From Ancylobacter aquaticus (lineage in GTDB: Bacteria > Pseudomonadota > Alphaproteobacteria > Rhizobiales > Xanthobacteraceae), in assembly GCF_004339465.1 (NCBI RefSeq), contig NZ_SMFY01000002.1:682001-746000 (forward strand): 64,000 nucleotides of DNA. The letters are read 5' to 3'. Positions 27,149 through 36,750 of this stretch are shown here, one piece after another. How positions within the stretch are numbered: the stretch's first letter is position 1; every line of letters begins with the position of its first letter. The notes beneath the pieces are model-generated. The model was not told the DNA's origin. It saw only the letters and a list, made by a program, of their open reading frames with translations, and did not search any database. The position numbers and the translations under genes were made by a program.

Positions 27149-28581
27149 ATGGCCGAAAGGTCCGCCGGCTCACTATCACTGCTCTCGCTCACCGGCATGG
27201 TGGTCGGCTCAATGGTCGGGGCCGGCATCTTCAACCTGCCCGGCCGCTTTGCCACCGCGACGGGGCCGTTCGGCGCCATCATCGCCTGGACCATCGCCGG
27301 CACCGGCATGTACATGCTGGCGCGGGTGTTCCAGGCGCTGGCGGAAAAGCGGCCGGATATCGACGCCGGCGTGTTCGCCTATGCCAAGGCCGGCTTCGGC
27401 AATTACATGGGCTTCCTCTCGGCCTTCGGCTATTGGCTCGGAACCTGCCTCGGCAGCGTGTTCTACTGGCTGCTGATCGGTTCTACGCTCAGTCGCTTCT
27501 TCCCGCAGTTCTTCGGCGACAACGCCAGCGCGATGACGATTCTCGTCTCGCTGGTCGGGATCTGGTCGTTCCACTTCGTCATCCTGCGGGGTGTGGAACG
27601 AGCGACGCTGATCAACACCATCGTCACCATCGCCAAGATCGTGCCGCTGATCGTGGCCGTCATCATCCTGATGCTGTTCTTCAATGGTGAGCAGTTCTCG
27701 GAGAACTTTTTCGGCGGCGTCGAGATGCCGGAGAAGTCGCTGCTGGCGCAGGTGCGCGACACCATGCTCATCACCGTCTTCGTGTTCCTCGGCATCGAGG
27801 GCGCAAGCGTCTATTCGCGCTACGCTCGGAAACGCTCGGATGTCGGCTCGGCAACCATTCTCGGCTTCGTCGCCGTCACCGGACTGATGGTGGCCGTGAC
27901 GCTGCTGCCCTATGCCACCGCACCGCGCGCGGCGATTGCCGGCGTGGCCAATCCCTCGCTGGCCGGCGCGCTCGAATTGGTGGTGGGGCATTGGGGGCGG
28001 TGTTCATCTCGGTCGGCGTGCTCGTATCGGTGCTCGGGGCCTATCTCGCATGGACGCTGATCTGCGCCGAGGTCCTTTTCGCCGCTGCCCAATCCAAGGA
28101 TATGCCCCGGATGTTCGCGGCACAGAACACTCACCGCGTGCCCGCCAACGCGCTTTGGCTGACCAATATCGTGGTGTCGCTGTTCGTGATCTCGACCTAC
28201 TGGTCACGCGATGCCTTCAACGTCATGCTCGACATGGCGAGCGTCACCTCGCTGCTGCCCTATCTTCTGGTCGCCGGCTATGCGGTGATGCTGGCGCGCA
28301 GCGGGGTCGGCTATGAGGCGGCGCCGCATGAGCGCACCCGCGACCAGATCTTCGCCTGGATCGCGGTGGTCTACACGCTGTTCATGTTTGTCGCCGCCGG
28401 CCTTGAATACATGCTGCTGGCGACAGTGCTGTTCGCGCCCGGCACCGCCTTCTATGTCTGGGCCCGGCGTGAGCAGGGGGCGGTGATGTTCAAGCCCGTC
28501 GAACTCGGCATATTCCTGGTCACGCTTATCGGTGGCGCTGCCTGCACCTATGGTCTCGCCACCGGCCTCATCGTGCCTTGA
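27149..28581 (+). pseudogene. frameshifted basic amino acid/polyamine antiporter (APA family, ArcD/arginine:ornithine-type)
   Basis: The first part (27149 to about 27990) begins AERSAGSLSLLSLTGMVVGS and encodes the first nine or so helices of an APC-superfamily antiporter. At about 27990 the frame is lost; the rest continues in another frame from GAVFISVGVLVSVLGAYLAW to the stop at 28581 (TYGLATGLIVP). The junction is a run of five G (CATTGGGGGCGG); a sixth G would restore VVGHWGAVFISVG across the site. Rejoined, it would be about 477 residues, the normal length for arginine:ornithine or glutamate:GABA-type antiporters. It is either a real recent inactivation or a homopolymer sequencing error. 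Confidence 0.85.
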
Positions 28582-28588
28582 GCGAACC

Positions 28589-31500
28589 TCAGTCGCCGCC
28601 GAGAACCACGGCCCCGGCGCTCTCCACCCTTGCCTCGCCAAGCGGTGAGGCGGCGAGCGTGGTCGCGCCCTCCCCGGCCCGCTCCATGGCGAAACGGCGC
28701 ACCGTGGCGGCGCCCCCGCCGGGCACGGTTGCGACCAGAAGATCGGCGCCCGTGGTGGTGCTCGATGTCGCCACGCTCACCCCACGCGCCTGCGCGCCGA
28801 ACGGGGTGAAGCGCGCCATCTCGGTGAAGTCGGCCTTCTGGTGGGCCGCGGCGCTTTGCAGATACATGGGCGGGCCGCCATCGAGCGCCGAGCCGGCGGA
28901 GTACACCGCCACTTCGGCACCGTCCTGCTGGCCGATGACGATGCGCTCTGCACCGCCAAGCACGCCGGCCAGCCAGCCGGTGGCGAGCGACACGCCGCCG
29001 CGATAGTCCGGCCCGAAGGGCGTGAACGACGCCGACAGCACCGGGCGCGGCGGGCCCTTGCTGCGATGCGCGTGGCTGCCGATCTCGCCCTCCATCGCCC
29101 GGAGCCCCGGGAACACGAACACCTTGACGGTCGCCGGCGAGCCGGCACCGGGCGCGGCCACGATGCTCTGGCGGCCGGTGGTGAAATCGACGAATCCGGT
29201 GGCAAGGGTGACGCCGTTGCGCTCGCCATAGAAGGGGTTGAACGTCGCGAACAGCTCCGGCGCCGTTCCCACGGCCGGCAGCTTCGAGACGAACACCCGG
29301 ATTTCGCTCGACACGCCCGGGCCGGAGCCGGCGATGACGTTGTCGCCAGTGCCCAGCCCGTCGACCTGCGCCGCCGCGACGCTTACACCGCCCGTAGCGG
29401 CGGCATCGAATGCGAGAAAGCGCGCAAGCTCGGTGGCGAAGACGCCGCCGCCCTGCCGGGCCGCCCCGGAAAACACCGCCACCTCGGGCGCATGGCCCGG
29501 GCCGGCGCCGACAACGAGATCGTAGATGCCATCGTCGTCGACATCGCCGATGGCGACACTCGGCGTGCCCTCATAACCCGGAAAGGGCGTCACCGTCGCC
29601 AGCAGCCTGTCACCGTCCATCACCCGCACGGTGGCGGCGCGGCCCGGCGCACCGGGCACCGCCACGGCATAGGAAGAGATCGCCGGGATGACGTTGACCA
29701 GCGCCATCAGGCCGTTGTCCTCATGGTTGAGCCGGTGGCAGTGCATCACGAACAGGCCGGCATAATCCTCGAAGCGGGTGCGGATGGTGAGTTCGCCTGC
29801 CTCGATCACCGACTCCTCGGGGCCGAGATTGGGGGCCGGCACATTGGCATTGTCGATGCCCTGCTGCACCGCCCCGACCTTGAGGCCGATGGTGGGATCG
29901 GACACCGAGATGATCTGGAAGTCGTTGACGTGCACATGGATGGGGTGCTCGTCATTGTTCTCGTTGCGGAAGACCCATTCCTCCACCGAATCCAGCCTCG
30001 GCTGCATCAGCGGCACATTCGGGAACGCCCCGCTGTCGAAGGCGTAGATGAACGCCTTGGGGTCCGCCTTGCTGGCGAGGTTGTTGAGGAAGCCGCCATT
30101 GATGAGGATGTTGCGGGTGACGTCCGGCGTCACCTTGGACAGGTCGTCGAAGGAGGTGAAGGCGCCAAGCGACTGGCCCTCGGGGAAGGGCGTGCTCTCG
30201 CCCTTCTCGCCTTCCACCACAGCGCTCATGAGCTTCTGCGTGGGGAAGAAGAAGAACCCGTCATAATAGCTCACGGCGGCGGGCTCCACGCTGAGCGCGC
30301 CCAGCACGGCGGGCGGGTTTTCCGTGCCGTTGCTGGTGTAGAGGATGCCCGGCGCGTTCTCCGTCCGGGCGCCGCCGCCCCGCGCGGGCATGTCGAGCAC
30401 CAGTTCGCCCTCGGTCGGCAGTGTCACGGCAATGGCGAAGCGCGAGGCCGGGGGGATGACGAGGCGGGTGCCGTCCCCTTCCACGGGAGTGCGAACGGCG
30501 GGGCTGGGATTGCCGTCCTGGCCCACGATGGCGATCTTCGGATGGCGCCCCGTGGCGGTCTCGGTGAGGCGCACGGTCATATAGGCCATCTCGCTGATGT
30601 TCGCGAGAACCCAGATCTCGGTCTGGCCCGGCTTGCCGCGCAGCACCGGCTGGAACTGGCCGTTCACCGTGAACTGGATGTCGCGCAGATGGTCCGGCAG
30701 CGCCGGATTGGCCGGCACGTTGCCCTCAGGTCCCGCAGAAGCGGTAAATCTCTGCAGGTTGTTGGGGATGAACTGGAAGCGGCCGCGCATGTTGTGGATC
30801 GACAGCGGGCCGGCATACCACACGGTGGCGAAGCGCGAGCCCTTTGGCGACGCCGCGAAATCCACCGGCGCCAGAATGGGGCGATAGGTGCCGGCGGCCA
30901 GTTCGCCTTCTTTCGGCACCGCCCGCGTGCTGACGAATTGGGGCCAGTTGGGATTGCCGAAGCCCGGCTCCGCTCCCGTGCGGTCGAACACGAAATTGTA
31001 CTGGAGCGCCATGCTGCGCACCGGAATGGATTTTTGCGTCACGACAGGCAGATTGCCGTCCGGCCGGCCGATCGCCAGCAGGCCGGCGAGGCCGAGATAG
31101 ACATGGGGAGAGGTCAGTGTGTGCAGATGGGGATGGTACCAGTACATGCCGTGCGGCATGTTTCGCGGCACGTCATAGACATAGGTATTCACCGTTCCCG
31201 GTGGCATGTGCAGCAGCACATTGTCGGAATTCGCCTTGGGGCTGACGTGCAGGCCGTGCGTGTGCAGGTTCAGTGGCGAGACGGTGAGCTGCGGGGGATA
31301 GATCGGCACCTCCTCGCCCTCGCGGGTGTAGAGCGGGTCGTAGAAGTCGCGGATGGACAGCCCGGCTAGCCCGTTCTGGTAATGGATGATGAGCTTTTCG
31401 CCGGGAAAGACCTGCAGCGTCGGCGCGGGATAATTGTTCAGGTTGGCGCTGACGCCGTTGGATGCCTTGCCGCGCACCAGCTCATAGCCATAGAGCAGCG

Positions 31501-31789
31501 TGTTCTTCACCGGCACCGCCGACGTGTCGAGCCTGGCTTCGCCCTGATGGGCGGTCAGCGTGACTTCCAACACGCCATCGACGCCGGAAAGCACCACAGG
31601 CTCCCGGTATTCCGGGGGCTGGTAGGTCGCGGGTTGGGCGAATGTCGCCCCCGCGCCCGGAAGCCAAAGAAAAAAGGCGGAAACCATCGCCGGAGCGACG
31701 ACACGAACCAGATTGCCCAACTTGCCACCCCACGCGACTACATTGCCGCACGCTACCGTAGCACGGCGCCAGACAAACGAGCGCGGCAT
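28589..31789 (-). CDS. multicopper oxidase with C-terminal FG-GAP (integrin-like) repeats
   Basis: A secreted copper oxidase of about 1066 residues. The four copper motifs are present: LNLHTHGLHV (about 176), YWYHPHLHT (218), EHPIHVHVND (615) and HCHRLNHEDNGLM (683-695, with a Met axial ligand). From about residue 715 to the end there are five or so FG-GAP/VCBS-like repeats; DVDDDGIYDLVVGAGPG has the calcium-loop pattern of integrin alpha propellers. A signal sequence (VAPAMVSAFFLWLPGAGATFAQ) precedes the mature part. The start is uncertain: the ATG at 31789, a TTG at 31720 (best signal length) or a TTG at 31810. The oxidase-plus-propeller fusion is unusual. The gene converges on the antiporter pseudogene 7 nt away. 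Confidence 0.88.
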   Translation of the reverse strand: MPRSFVWRRATVACGNVVAWGGKLGNLVRVVAPAMVSAFFLWLPGAGATFAQPATYQPPEYREPVVLSGVDGVLEVTLTAHQGEARLDTSAVPVKNTLLYGYELVRGKASNGVSANLNNYPAPTLQVFPGEKLIIHYQNGLAGLSIRDFYDPLYTREGEEVPIYPPQLTVSPLNLHTHGLHVSPKANSDNVLLHMPPGTVNTYVYDVPRNMPHGMYWYHPHLHTLTSPHVYLGLAGLLAIGRPDGNLPVVTQKSIPVRSMALQYNFVFDRTGAEPGFGNPNWPQFVSTRAVPKEGELAAGTYRPILAPVDFAASPKGSRFATVWYAGPLSIHNMRGRFQFIPNNLQRFTASAGPEGNVPANPALPDHLRDIQFTVNGQFQPVLRGKPGQTEIWVLANISEMAYMTVRLTETATGRHPKIAIVGQDGNPSPAVRTPVEGDGTRLVIPPASRFAIAVTLPTEGELVLDMPARGGGARTENAPGILYTSNGTENPPAVLGALSVEPAAVSYYDGFFFFPTQKLMSAVVEGEKGESTPFPEGQSLGAFTSFDDLSKVTPDVTRNILINGGFLNNLASKADPKAFIYAFDSGAFPNVPLMQPRLDSVEEWVFRNENNDEHPIHVHVNDFQIISVSDPTIGLKVGAVQQGIDNANVPAPNLGPEESVIEAGELTIRTRFEDYAGLFVMHCHRLNHEDNGLMALVNVIPAISSYAVAVPGAPGRAATVRVMDGDRLLATVTPFPGYEGTPSVAIGDVDDDGIYDLVVGAGPGHAPEVAVFSGAARQGGGVFATELARFLAFDAAATGGVSVAAAQVDGLGTGDNVIAGSGPGVSSEIRVFVSKLPAVGTAPELFATFNPFYGERNGVTLATGFVDFTTGRQSIVAAPGAGSPATVKVFVFPGLRAMEGEIGSHAHRSKGPPRPVLSASFTPFGPDYRGGVSLATGWLAGVLGGAERIVIGQQDGAEVAVYSAGSALDGGPPMYLQSAAAHQKADFTEMARFTPFGAQARGVSVATSSTTTGADLLVATVPGGGAATVRRFAMERAGEGATTLAASPLGEARVESAGAVVLGGD

Positions 31790-32111
31790 CAAATACAAAT
31801 TCCCAAGCAATTTCTAAAGTATTTTGATGTGTTCGCGGCAAGTCAGTCGATCCCCGCGCCGCCCTTGCTGGCGTTGGATTTGCGCGGCAGCGCGCCTGCC
31901 GGCAAGCAGCGCGGGGCCGGCTGCGGTTCAGAGCCCGCGCCGGTCAGCCGGGATGGCACTCAAGCCGGATAATTCGTTCTTTTACAAAGAGTTAAAGAGC
32001 GTTCAATAGCGGGGATTCATTCCATCGCAACGGATCGCGCTCCGGTGGCTCTTTCTTCGGAAGTGTTCTAGCTTTGGCCGCCGGTTCGGCGAGTGGCGGG
32101 GGCCATAGGCG
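31790..32111. other. divergent intergenic region between multicopper oxidase and molybdenum hydroxylase operon
   Basis: A 322-bp region with no convincing gene. The left third is AT-rich (AATTTCTAAAGTATTTTGATG), a likely promoter for the oxidase. The middle is GC-rich with short imperfect palindromes (CAGCGCGCCTG, CGCGGGGCCGGCTGCG). The right third holds TTCTTTTACAAAGAGTTAAA, a possible promoter for the downstream operon. I could not define -35/-10 boxes with confidence. Confidence 0.4.
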
Positions 32112-34883
32112 ATGCAGCCAACACGTCGTGAATTCGTCCGCTGGGTAGCCGCCAGCGGCCTCACACTCGCGCTCGCCCGCCTGTCCCCGGCTGGCGCCCT
32201 GCCCTTCGAGGCGAGCCAGACCCTGCCGGGCCCCGCCAACGCGCCGCTGATCGGCCGCGCCCGCATCGACGGCGTCGCCAAGGTCACAGGCGCCAAGCTC
32301 TATGCGTCCGATTTCCGTGCCGCCGACATGGAGGGCTGGCCGGCCACCACCGCGCACGCGCTGCTGGTGCGAACGCCGGATGCCAGCCATGTCTATGAGG
32401 GGCTGAACCTCGACGCACTGCCCCCGCAGGCGCGGCCGACGAAGGTGGTGGGCGCCACTGATGTCGCGGCCGCCGCCTTGCGCGCCCCGCCCTTCTACGC
32501 CGGCGACCTGTTCTGCCCGGTCGGCCAGACGCCGCTCTATCTCGGCCAGCCGGTGGCGCTGCTGCTATTCGAGAGCTTCGATGCCTATGACCGGGCACGC
32601 ATCGCCTTTCGCGACAACCGCGCATTGCTGCGCTTCGGCGCCGAGACCGGCCCGCGCACCGGCCCGAACTACGCCGCGCTGCGGTTCACGCGCATCGCCG
32701 GCCCGACGCCGGGCGCGCCGGATGTCTATTCCCCGCTCCAGCAGGGCTGGATCAGCCCCGGCTTCACCGAGGATAGCGGCCGGCCGATTTGGCGCCCGCT
32801 GCCGACAGCGGAAGGCGGCGACTATGCGCGCGGTGCGACCTATGGCGAGGAAATTCGCGCCCTGCTGGCGGCGGAAAGTTCCGACCTTCTGGTGCTCAAG
32901 CGCGATTTCCAGACCCAGTCCGTCGACCCGATGTTCCTGGAACCGGAATGTGGCCTTGGCTGGTATGAGGAAGGCGCCGGCGCGCTGCACCTCGTGCTCG
33001 GCGTGCAGTCGCCCTTCGAGGCGGCCGAGGCGCTCGACTACATGCTGGCGGAGGCGCCCGCCACGGTACGGCCGAAGCGGCTGGACCTCGACTTTGCCTC
33101 GCTCGGCGGTGGCTTCGGCGGCCGCGACCACACGCCCTTCCCGCTCTATGCCGGCCTCGCCGCGCTGTTCCTGCCCGGCCGGCCGATCCGGCTGGCGCAT
33201 GACCGCTACCAGCAGTTCCAAGGCGGCATAAAGCGCCACGCCTTCCACATGCGCTCGCAGATCGGCATCGACCGCGCCACCGGGCTGATCAGCGCCTTTG
33301 CCGCCGACCACGTTCTCGACGGCGGCGGTCTCGCCAATTATTCGCCGAGCGTCGCCACCGTTGGCGCCACCGCGGCCACCGGCATCTACAGCATCCCGAA
33401 GGTCGACGTAACCACGGTGGCCGAGCACACGCGCGGCGTCACCGCCGGCTCGATGCGCGGCTACGGCACGCTGCAGACCATGACCGCCATCGAGACGCTG
33501 ATCGACGAGGCCGCCACCGCGCTGAAGATCGACCCGGTCGATCTGCGTCGGCGCAACCTGCTCACTGCCGGCGGGCGCACCATGACCGGCAATCCGTGGA
33601 CGGTGTCGGTCCGCACGCCGGAGATTCTCGACAAGCTGGATGCCCACCCGATCTGGCGCGACCGTGCGGCCCGGAAAGCGGCGGCCCCCGCCGGCGTACT
33701 CGTCGGCACCGGGCTCGCCTGCTGCACGAAGGATTACGGCACCGGCGCCGACTGCTCGCTGGGCCGTGTGGAGATCGACGCGCAGGGCCACGTGACCCTC
33801 CATGCCGACTCGGTGGAGATGGGCAATGGCATCGGCACCGCGATCGCCCGGCGCGTGGCGGCGATCCTGGGCCAAACCGCCGACGCCGTGACCGTTGCCC
33901 GCATCGACACCTTCCAGGAGCTCGGCCTCGTCACTTCGGGCGATCCCTATTCGATGACGCAGGCGACGCAGGACGCGGCGGCAAAGAACCCGCGCTGGGT
34001 GCCGGCCATCAGCTCGGCCACCAGCGCCTCTATCGGCGCCCATGTCGGCACGCAGGCGGCGGCGCAGGCGGCACGGGTCCTCTTCCGCTTCGGCCTCTGG
34101 CCCGCCGCGCTCGACCTCTGGGGCATCAAAGCCGGCGATCCCCGCGAATTCCTGTGGGAGGAGGCGTTCTGGCAGGACGGGTTCCTCATCATGTCCGGCC
34201 TTCCACCTCTCGCGCAGACCGCCATCGCCGCCGAGGCCCACGCCCGCAAGGGAATTACCGGAGCGATGGCGCACGCCTTTTCGCGCTGGGCATGGGCGCA
34301 GGCGGCCTTCCCGCTCGGCGGGTTGGACTGGGCGGCCGAAATCGACGCGCTGGCGGTGCGGCAGGGCGACGGGCCGTTCGAGGTGCTGGACCGGAGCTTC
34401 GTGTTCTTCCCGCCCACGGACTATAACCGCATCGGCACGGCCTTCACCTCTTCCTGCGGGACGGCGGTGCGGGTGGAAATCAACGTGCCCGGCGGGGAAA
34501 TTCGCATCGCGCAGGCCTATAGCGTGTTTGAGTGCGGCGAAGTGCTTGTACCGGAACTGGTGCAGGGGCAGGCGCAGGGCGGCTTCGCCATGGGTGTCGG
34601 CTACGCATTGCTGGAAAACCTGCCGCCCTTCGAGGACGGCCCCGGCAACGGCCAGTGGAACCTCGGCGACTATGTGATCGCCCGTGCCTCCGACCTGCCG
34701 CTGCACGCGCTTGAGATCGAGGTGCTGCCCCCTGTGTCGCCTAAGGAGCCTCCCAAGGGCATGGCGGAGGTGGTGATGATCCCCGTCGTGCCGGCGCTGC
34801 TCAACGCCATCTTCGACGCCACCGGCCACCGCTTCCAGTCGCTGCCGGTGACATCAGCCATGCTGCGCAAGGTGATCTCATGA
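32112..34883 (+). CDS. xanthine dehydrogenase family molybdopterin-binding subunit (aldehyde/isoquinoline oxidoreductase type)
   Basis: The large catalytic subunit (923 residues) of a molybdenum hydroxylase. The N-terminus has a twin-arginine motif (PTRREFVRWVAASGLTLALA), so the enzyme is exported folded to the periplasm. Molybdopterin-cytosine-dinucleotide contact regions are visible as LGGGFGGRDHTPFPLYAGLA (about 330), GSMRGYGTLQTMTAIETLID (about 445) and EMGNGIGTAIARRVAA. The catalytic Glu is probably that of KGMAEVVM near residue 880, at the place of the usual KGxGEP. It overlaps the 2Fe-2S gene by 4 nt (ATGA). The order large, FeS, cytochrome suggests a self-contained periplasmic dehydrogenase. 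The substrate is probably an aldehyde or N-heterocycle. Confidence 0.9.
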   Translation: MQPTRREFVRWVAASGLTLALARLSPAGALPFEASQTLPGPANAPLIGRARIDGVAKVTGAKLYASDFRAADMEGWPATTAHALLVRTPDASHVYEGLNLDALPPQARPTKVVGATDVAAAALRAPPFYAGDLFCPVGQTPLYLGQPVALLLFESFDAYDRARIAFRDNRALLRFGAETGPRTGPNYAALRFTRIAGPTPGAPDVYSPLQQGWISPGFTEDSGRPIWRPLPTAEGGDYARGATYGEEIRALLAAESSDLLVLKRDFQTQSVDPMFLEPECGLGWYEEGAGALHLVLGVQSPFEAAEALDYMLAEAPATVRPKRLDLDFASLGGGFGGRDHTPFPLYAGLAALFLPGRPIRLAHDRYQQFQGGIKRHAFHMRSQIGIDRATGLISAFAADHVLDGGGLANYSPSVATVGATAATGIYSIPKVDVTTVAEHTRGVTAGSMRGYGTLQTMTAIETLIDEAATALKIDPVDLRRRNLLTAGGRTMTGNPWTVSVRTPEILDKLDAHPIWRDRAARKAAAPAGVLVGTGLACCTKDYGTGADCSLGRVEIDAQGHVTLHADSVEMGNGIGTAIARRVAAILGQTADAVTVARIDTFQELGLVTSGDPYSMTQATQDAAAKNPRWVPAISSATSASIGAHVGTQAAAQAARVLFRFGLWPAALDLWGIKAGDPREFLWEEAFWQDGFLIMSGLPPLAQTAIAAEAHARKGITGAMAHAFSRWAWAQAAFPLGGLDWAAEIDALAVRQGDGPFEVLDRSFVFFPPTDYNRIGTAFTSSCGTAVRVEINVPGGEIRIAQAYSVFECGEVLVPELVQGQAQGGFAMGVGYALLENLPPFEDGPGNGQWNLGDYVIARASDLPLHALEIEVLPPVSPKEPPKGMAEVVMIPVVPALLNAIFDATGHRFQSLPVTSAMLRKVIS

Positions 34884-35395
34884 CCGCGCTTTCGCTCACC
34901 ATCAACGGGACGCCGCACGGGCCGATCGAGGTTCGCGACGACCTGTCGATGAACGATTTCCTGCGCGAGGTGCTGGGGATGACCGGCACCAAGTTCGCCT
35001 GCGGCGCCGCCCAGTGCCTGAGCTGCGTCGTCATCGTCGACGATGACGACGGCACCAGCGCCACCCGGCCCACCTGCGTCACGCCGGCAATCAGCTTCAA
35101 CGGCACGCAGATCCGCACGGTGGAGGGGCACGCCAAAGAGGGCAAGCTCACCGCGCTGCAAAAGGCATTCGTCGCCCATTATGCGTTCCAGTGCGGCTAT
35201 TGCACCGCCGGGTTCCTGAATGAAGCGCAGGTTTTTCTGGAAGGGCTCCAAGCCACGCCGATCCCGCGCGCCGGGCTCGAACAGGCGATTCTCGAATCGC
35301 TGGACGGGCATCTGTGCCGGTGCTCGGGCTATGTGCGCTACCATGGGGCGGTCCGCGACGTCGTGCTCGCCGACCCCGCCCGCTATCTACGGTGA
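34880..35395 (+). CDS. (2Fe-2S)-binding subunit of molybdenum hydroxylase
   Basis: A 171-residue electron-transfer subunit. The plant-ferredoxin-type cluster ligands are in [16 protein letters not shown] (Cys-x4-Cys-x2-Cys, about 39-47), with the fourth Cys near residue 60 (TRPTCVTP). The second, helical domain has [11 protein letters not shown] and [13 protein letters not shown], the C-x2-C...C-x-C set of this family. No signal peptide is present; such subunits are carried across by the Tat signal of the large subunit. It starts within the large-subunit stop (ATGA) and is followed after 12 nt by the cytochrome gene. Confidence 0.93.
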   Translation: MTALSLTINGTPHGPIEVRDDLSMNDFLREVLGMTGTKFACGAAQCLSCVVIVDDDDGTSATRPTCVTPAISFNGTQIRTVEGHAKEGKLTALQKAFVAHYAFQCGYCTAGFLNEAQVFLEGLQATPIPRAGLEQAILESLDGHLCRCSGYVRYHGAVRDVVLADPARYLR

Positions 35396-35407
35396 CGGGG
35401 AACGGCG

Positions 35408-36043
35408 ATGAGCAACCTCCTGCGCTTCCCAAGCCTGATCGCCGTCACTGGCGTGGCGGCGCTTGCCCTCGGAATGGGGATGGCGCTGCTGGCGCCCGCC
35501 CCGGTCTCCGGCGCGGCCGCGGACGCGCTGGCGCCGCCGGCCAGCTTTGCCGGTATCACCGACGAGGCCAAGCGCTCGGCGGCGCTGTTCACCGAGCTTG
35601 GCCGCGTGCTGACCAGCCCGCGCTGCGTCAATTGCCACCCTGTCGGCGACCGACCGCTGCAGGGCGACGCGCAGCGCCCACACCAGCCCCCGGTGTTTCG
35701 GGGCGAGGATGGAATGGGCCTCGCCAGCCTGCGCTGCACCGTCTGCCATCAGGCGACCAATTACGATCCCGCGCGCATGCCGGGACATGACCCCTGGTTC
35801 CTGGCGCCGCGCGAAATGGCGTTCGAGGGCCGGACGCTCGCCCAGCTCTGCGCCCAGATCAAGGACCGTAAGACCAATGGCGACCGCTCGCTGGCCGACC
35901 TCGTCCACCATATCGGCGATGACGGCCTCGTCGGCTGGGGGTGGGCACCGGGCCCCGGGCGCACCCCGGTGCCGGGCACCCAGAAGGAAGCGAAGGCCCT
36001 CGCACAGGCCTGGGTCGACACAGGCGCCGCCTGCCCGGAGTGA
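35408..36043 (+). CDS. dihaem c-type cytochrome subunit (isoquinoline 1-oxidoreductase-associated)
   Basis: A 211-residue periplasmic cytochrome with an N-terminal hydrophobic anchor or signal ([20 protein letters not shown]) and two covalent haem motifs, CVNCH at residues 73-77 and CTVCH at 110-114. Distal Met candidates are GMGLAS and RMPGHD. This resembles the small cytochrome-like proteins annotated as an isoquinoline 1-oxidoreductase subunit. Its likely role is to take electrons from the 2Fe-2S subunit into the respiratory chain. It is the third gene of the operon. Confidence 0.85.
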   Translation: MSNLLRFPSLIAVTGVAALALGMGMALLAPAPVSGAAADALAPPASFAGITDEAKRSAALFTELGRVLTSPRCVNCHPVGDRPLQGDAQRPHQPPVFRGEDGMGLASLRCTVCHQATNYDPARMPGHDPWFLAPREMAFEGRTLAQLCAQIKDRKTNGDRSLADLVHHIGDDGLVGWGWAPGPGRTPVPGTQKEAKALAQAWVDTGAACPE

Positions 36044-36199
36044 GCGCGCCTCAAGAATCGGCGGGGCACCCGGACGCAAGAGCCGACAACGACATGCGGT
36101 CAAAAATAGCCTTTGACGGCGGCACCACTCGATTGGTACCGCGATATGGGAAGCTATCGTGCTTCCGGACGGGCATCAGCGCCCAAAAGGACGTGCCTC

Positions 36200-36679
36200 A
36201 TGAACATTCTCTCCCCTCTGGCAGGCCTTCTCTCCGCGCTTCTGCTCACCACCGCCGCCGCACAGGCCGGCGAGACTTTCAGCATCGTCCAGGACAAGCC
36301 GGAACTGGTCCATATCGACCTCGGCAAGGAGGGGGCATCGCATGGCGACATGCTCGCCTTCGAGGCGGGCTTCACCGCCCCTGACGGCAAGAAAGGCACG
36401 ATGAGCGGCCTCATCACCACGGTGGATGTGCCCGACGGTTCCGGCGACAAATTCTTCGACCGCCTCGCCGACATCGTTCTCGATTTCGGCGGCACCGACA
36501 CGCTGGTGATCGCGGGCCGCTCCACCTACGCCGTGGGCGCCGGCGAAATGGTGGTGGATGCCCCGCAGGTACGCGCCATCGTTGGCGGCACAGGCCGGTT
36601 CATCGGCAAGCGCGGGCAGATGACCACGACGCGCCGCGATGCTGGACATTACGAGCACAAAATCGAGCTGGTCGACTGA
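36200..36679 (+). CDS. secreted allene-oxide-cyclase-barrel-like protein
   Basis: A 159-residue protein with a Sec signal (LLSALLLTTAAAQAGE; cleavage after AQA). The mature part is all-beta in appearance, with GDMLAFEAGFTAPDGKKGTM, TLVIAGRSTYAVG, VRAIVGGTGRFIGKRGQM and a final HYEHKIELVD. The IVGGTGRFIGKRGQ pattern is that of the allene oxide cyclase/dirigent-like barrel family, whose bacterial members have unknown roles. AAGGA lies 8 nt before the ATG. It stands 157 nt after the cytochrome gene and may be monocistronic. The family call is by pattern only. Confidence 0.65.
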   Translation: MNILSPLAGLLSALLLTTAAAQAGETFSIVQDKPELVHIDLGKEGASHGDMLAFEAGFTAPDGKKGTMSGLITTVDVPDGSGDKFFDRLADIVLDFGGTDTLVIAGRSTYAVGAGEMVVDAPQVRAIVGGTGRFIGKRGQMTTTRRDAGHYEHKIELVD

Positions 36680-36714
36680 CGCCTGGGAGGCGACATCGCC
36701 AACGTAAGACTCTT

Positions 36715-36742
36715 CCGGGATCGGCCGCAGGCCCGGTCCCGG
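36715..36742. terminator. hairpin between convergent genes
   Basis: CCGGGA (36715-36720) pairs with TCCCGG (36737-36742), extended by TCGG against CCGG with one G-T pair, around an 8-nt loop. It lies between the stop of the allene-oxide-cyclase-like gene and the stop of the pentapeptide-repeat gene on the other strand, where a bidirectional terminator is expected. There is no strong T run. Confidence 0.5.
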
Positions 36743-36750
36743 AATGCCCT

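Noticed and set aside
27985-28000. Programmed ribosomal frameshift in the antiporter gene
   Set aside because: No slippery heptamer plus downstream structure was recognised, and transporters of this family are not known to use one; an indel in the G run is simpler.
28841-31369. Long open frame of 842 codons antisense to the multicopper oxidase
   Set aside because: Shadow frame; composition is typical of antisense translation of high-GC genes, and the sense strand has all copper motifs.
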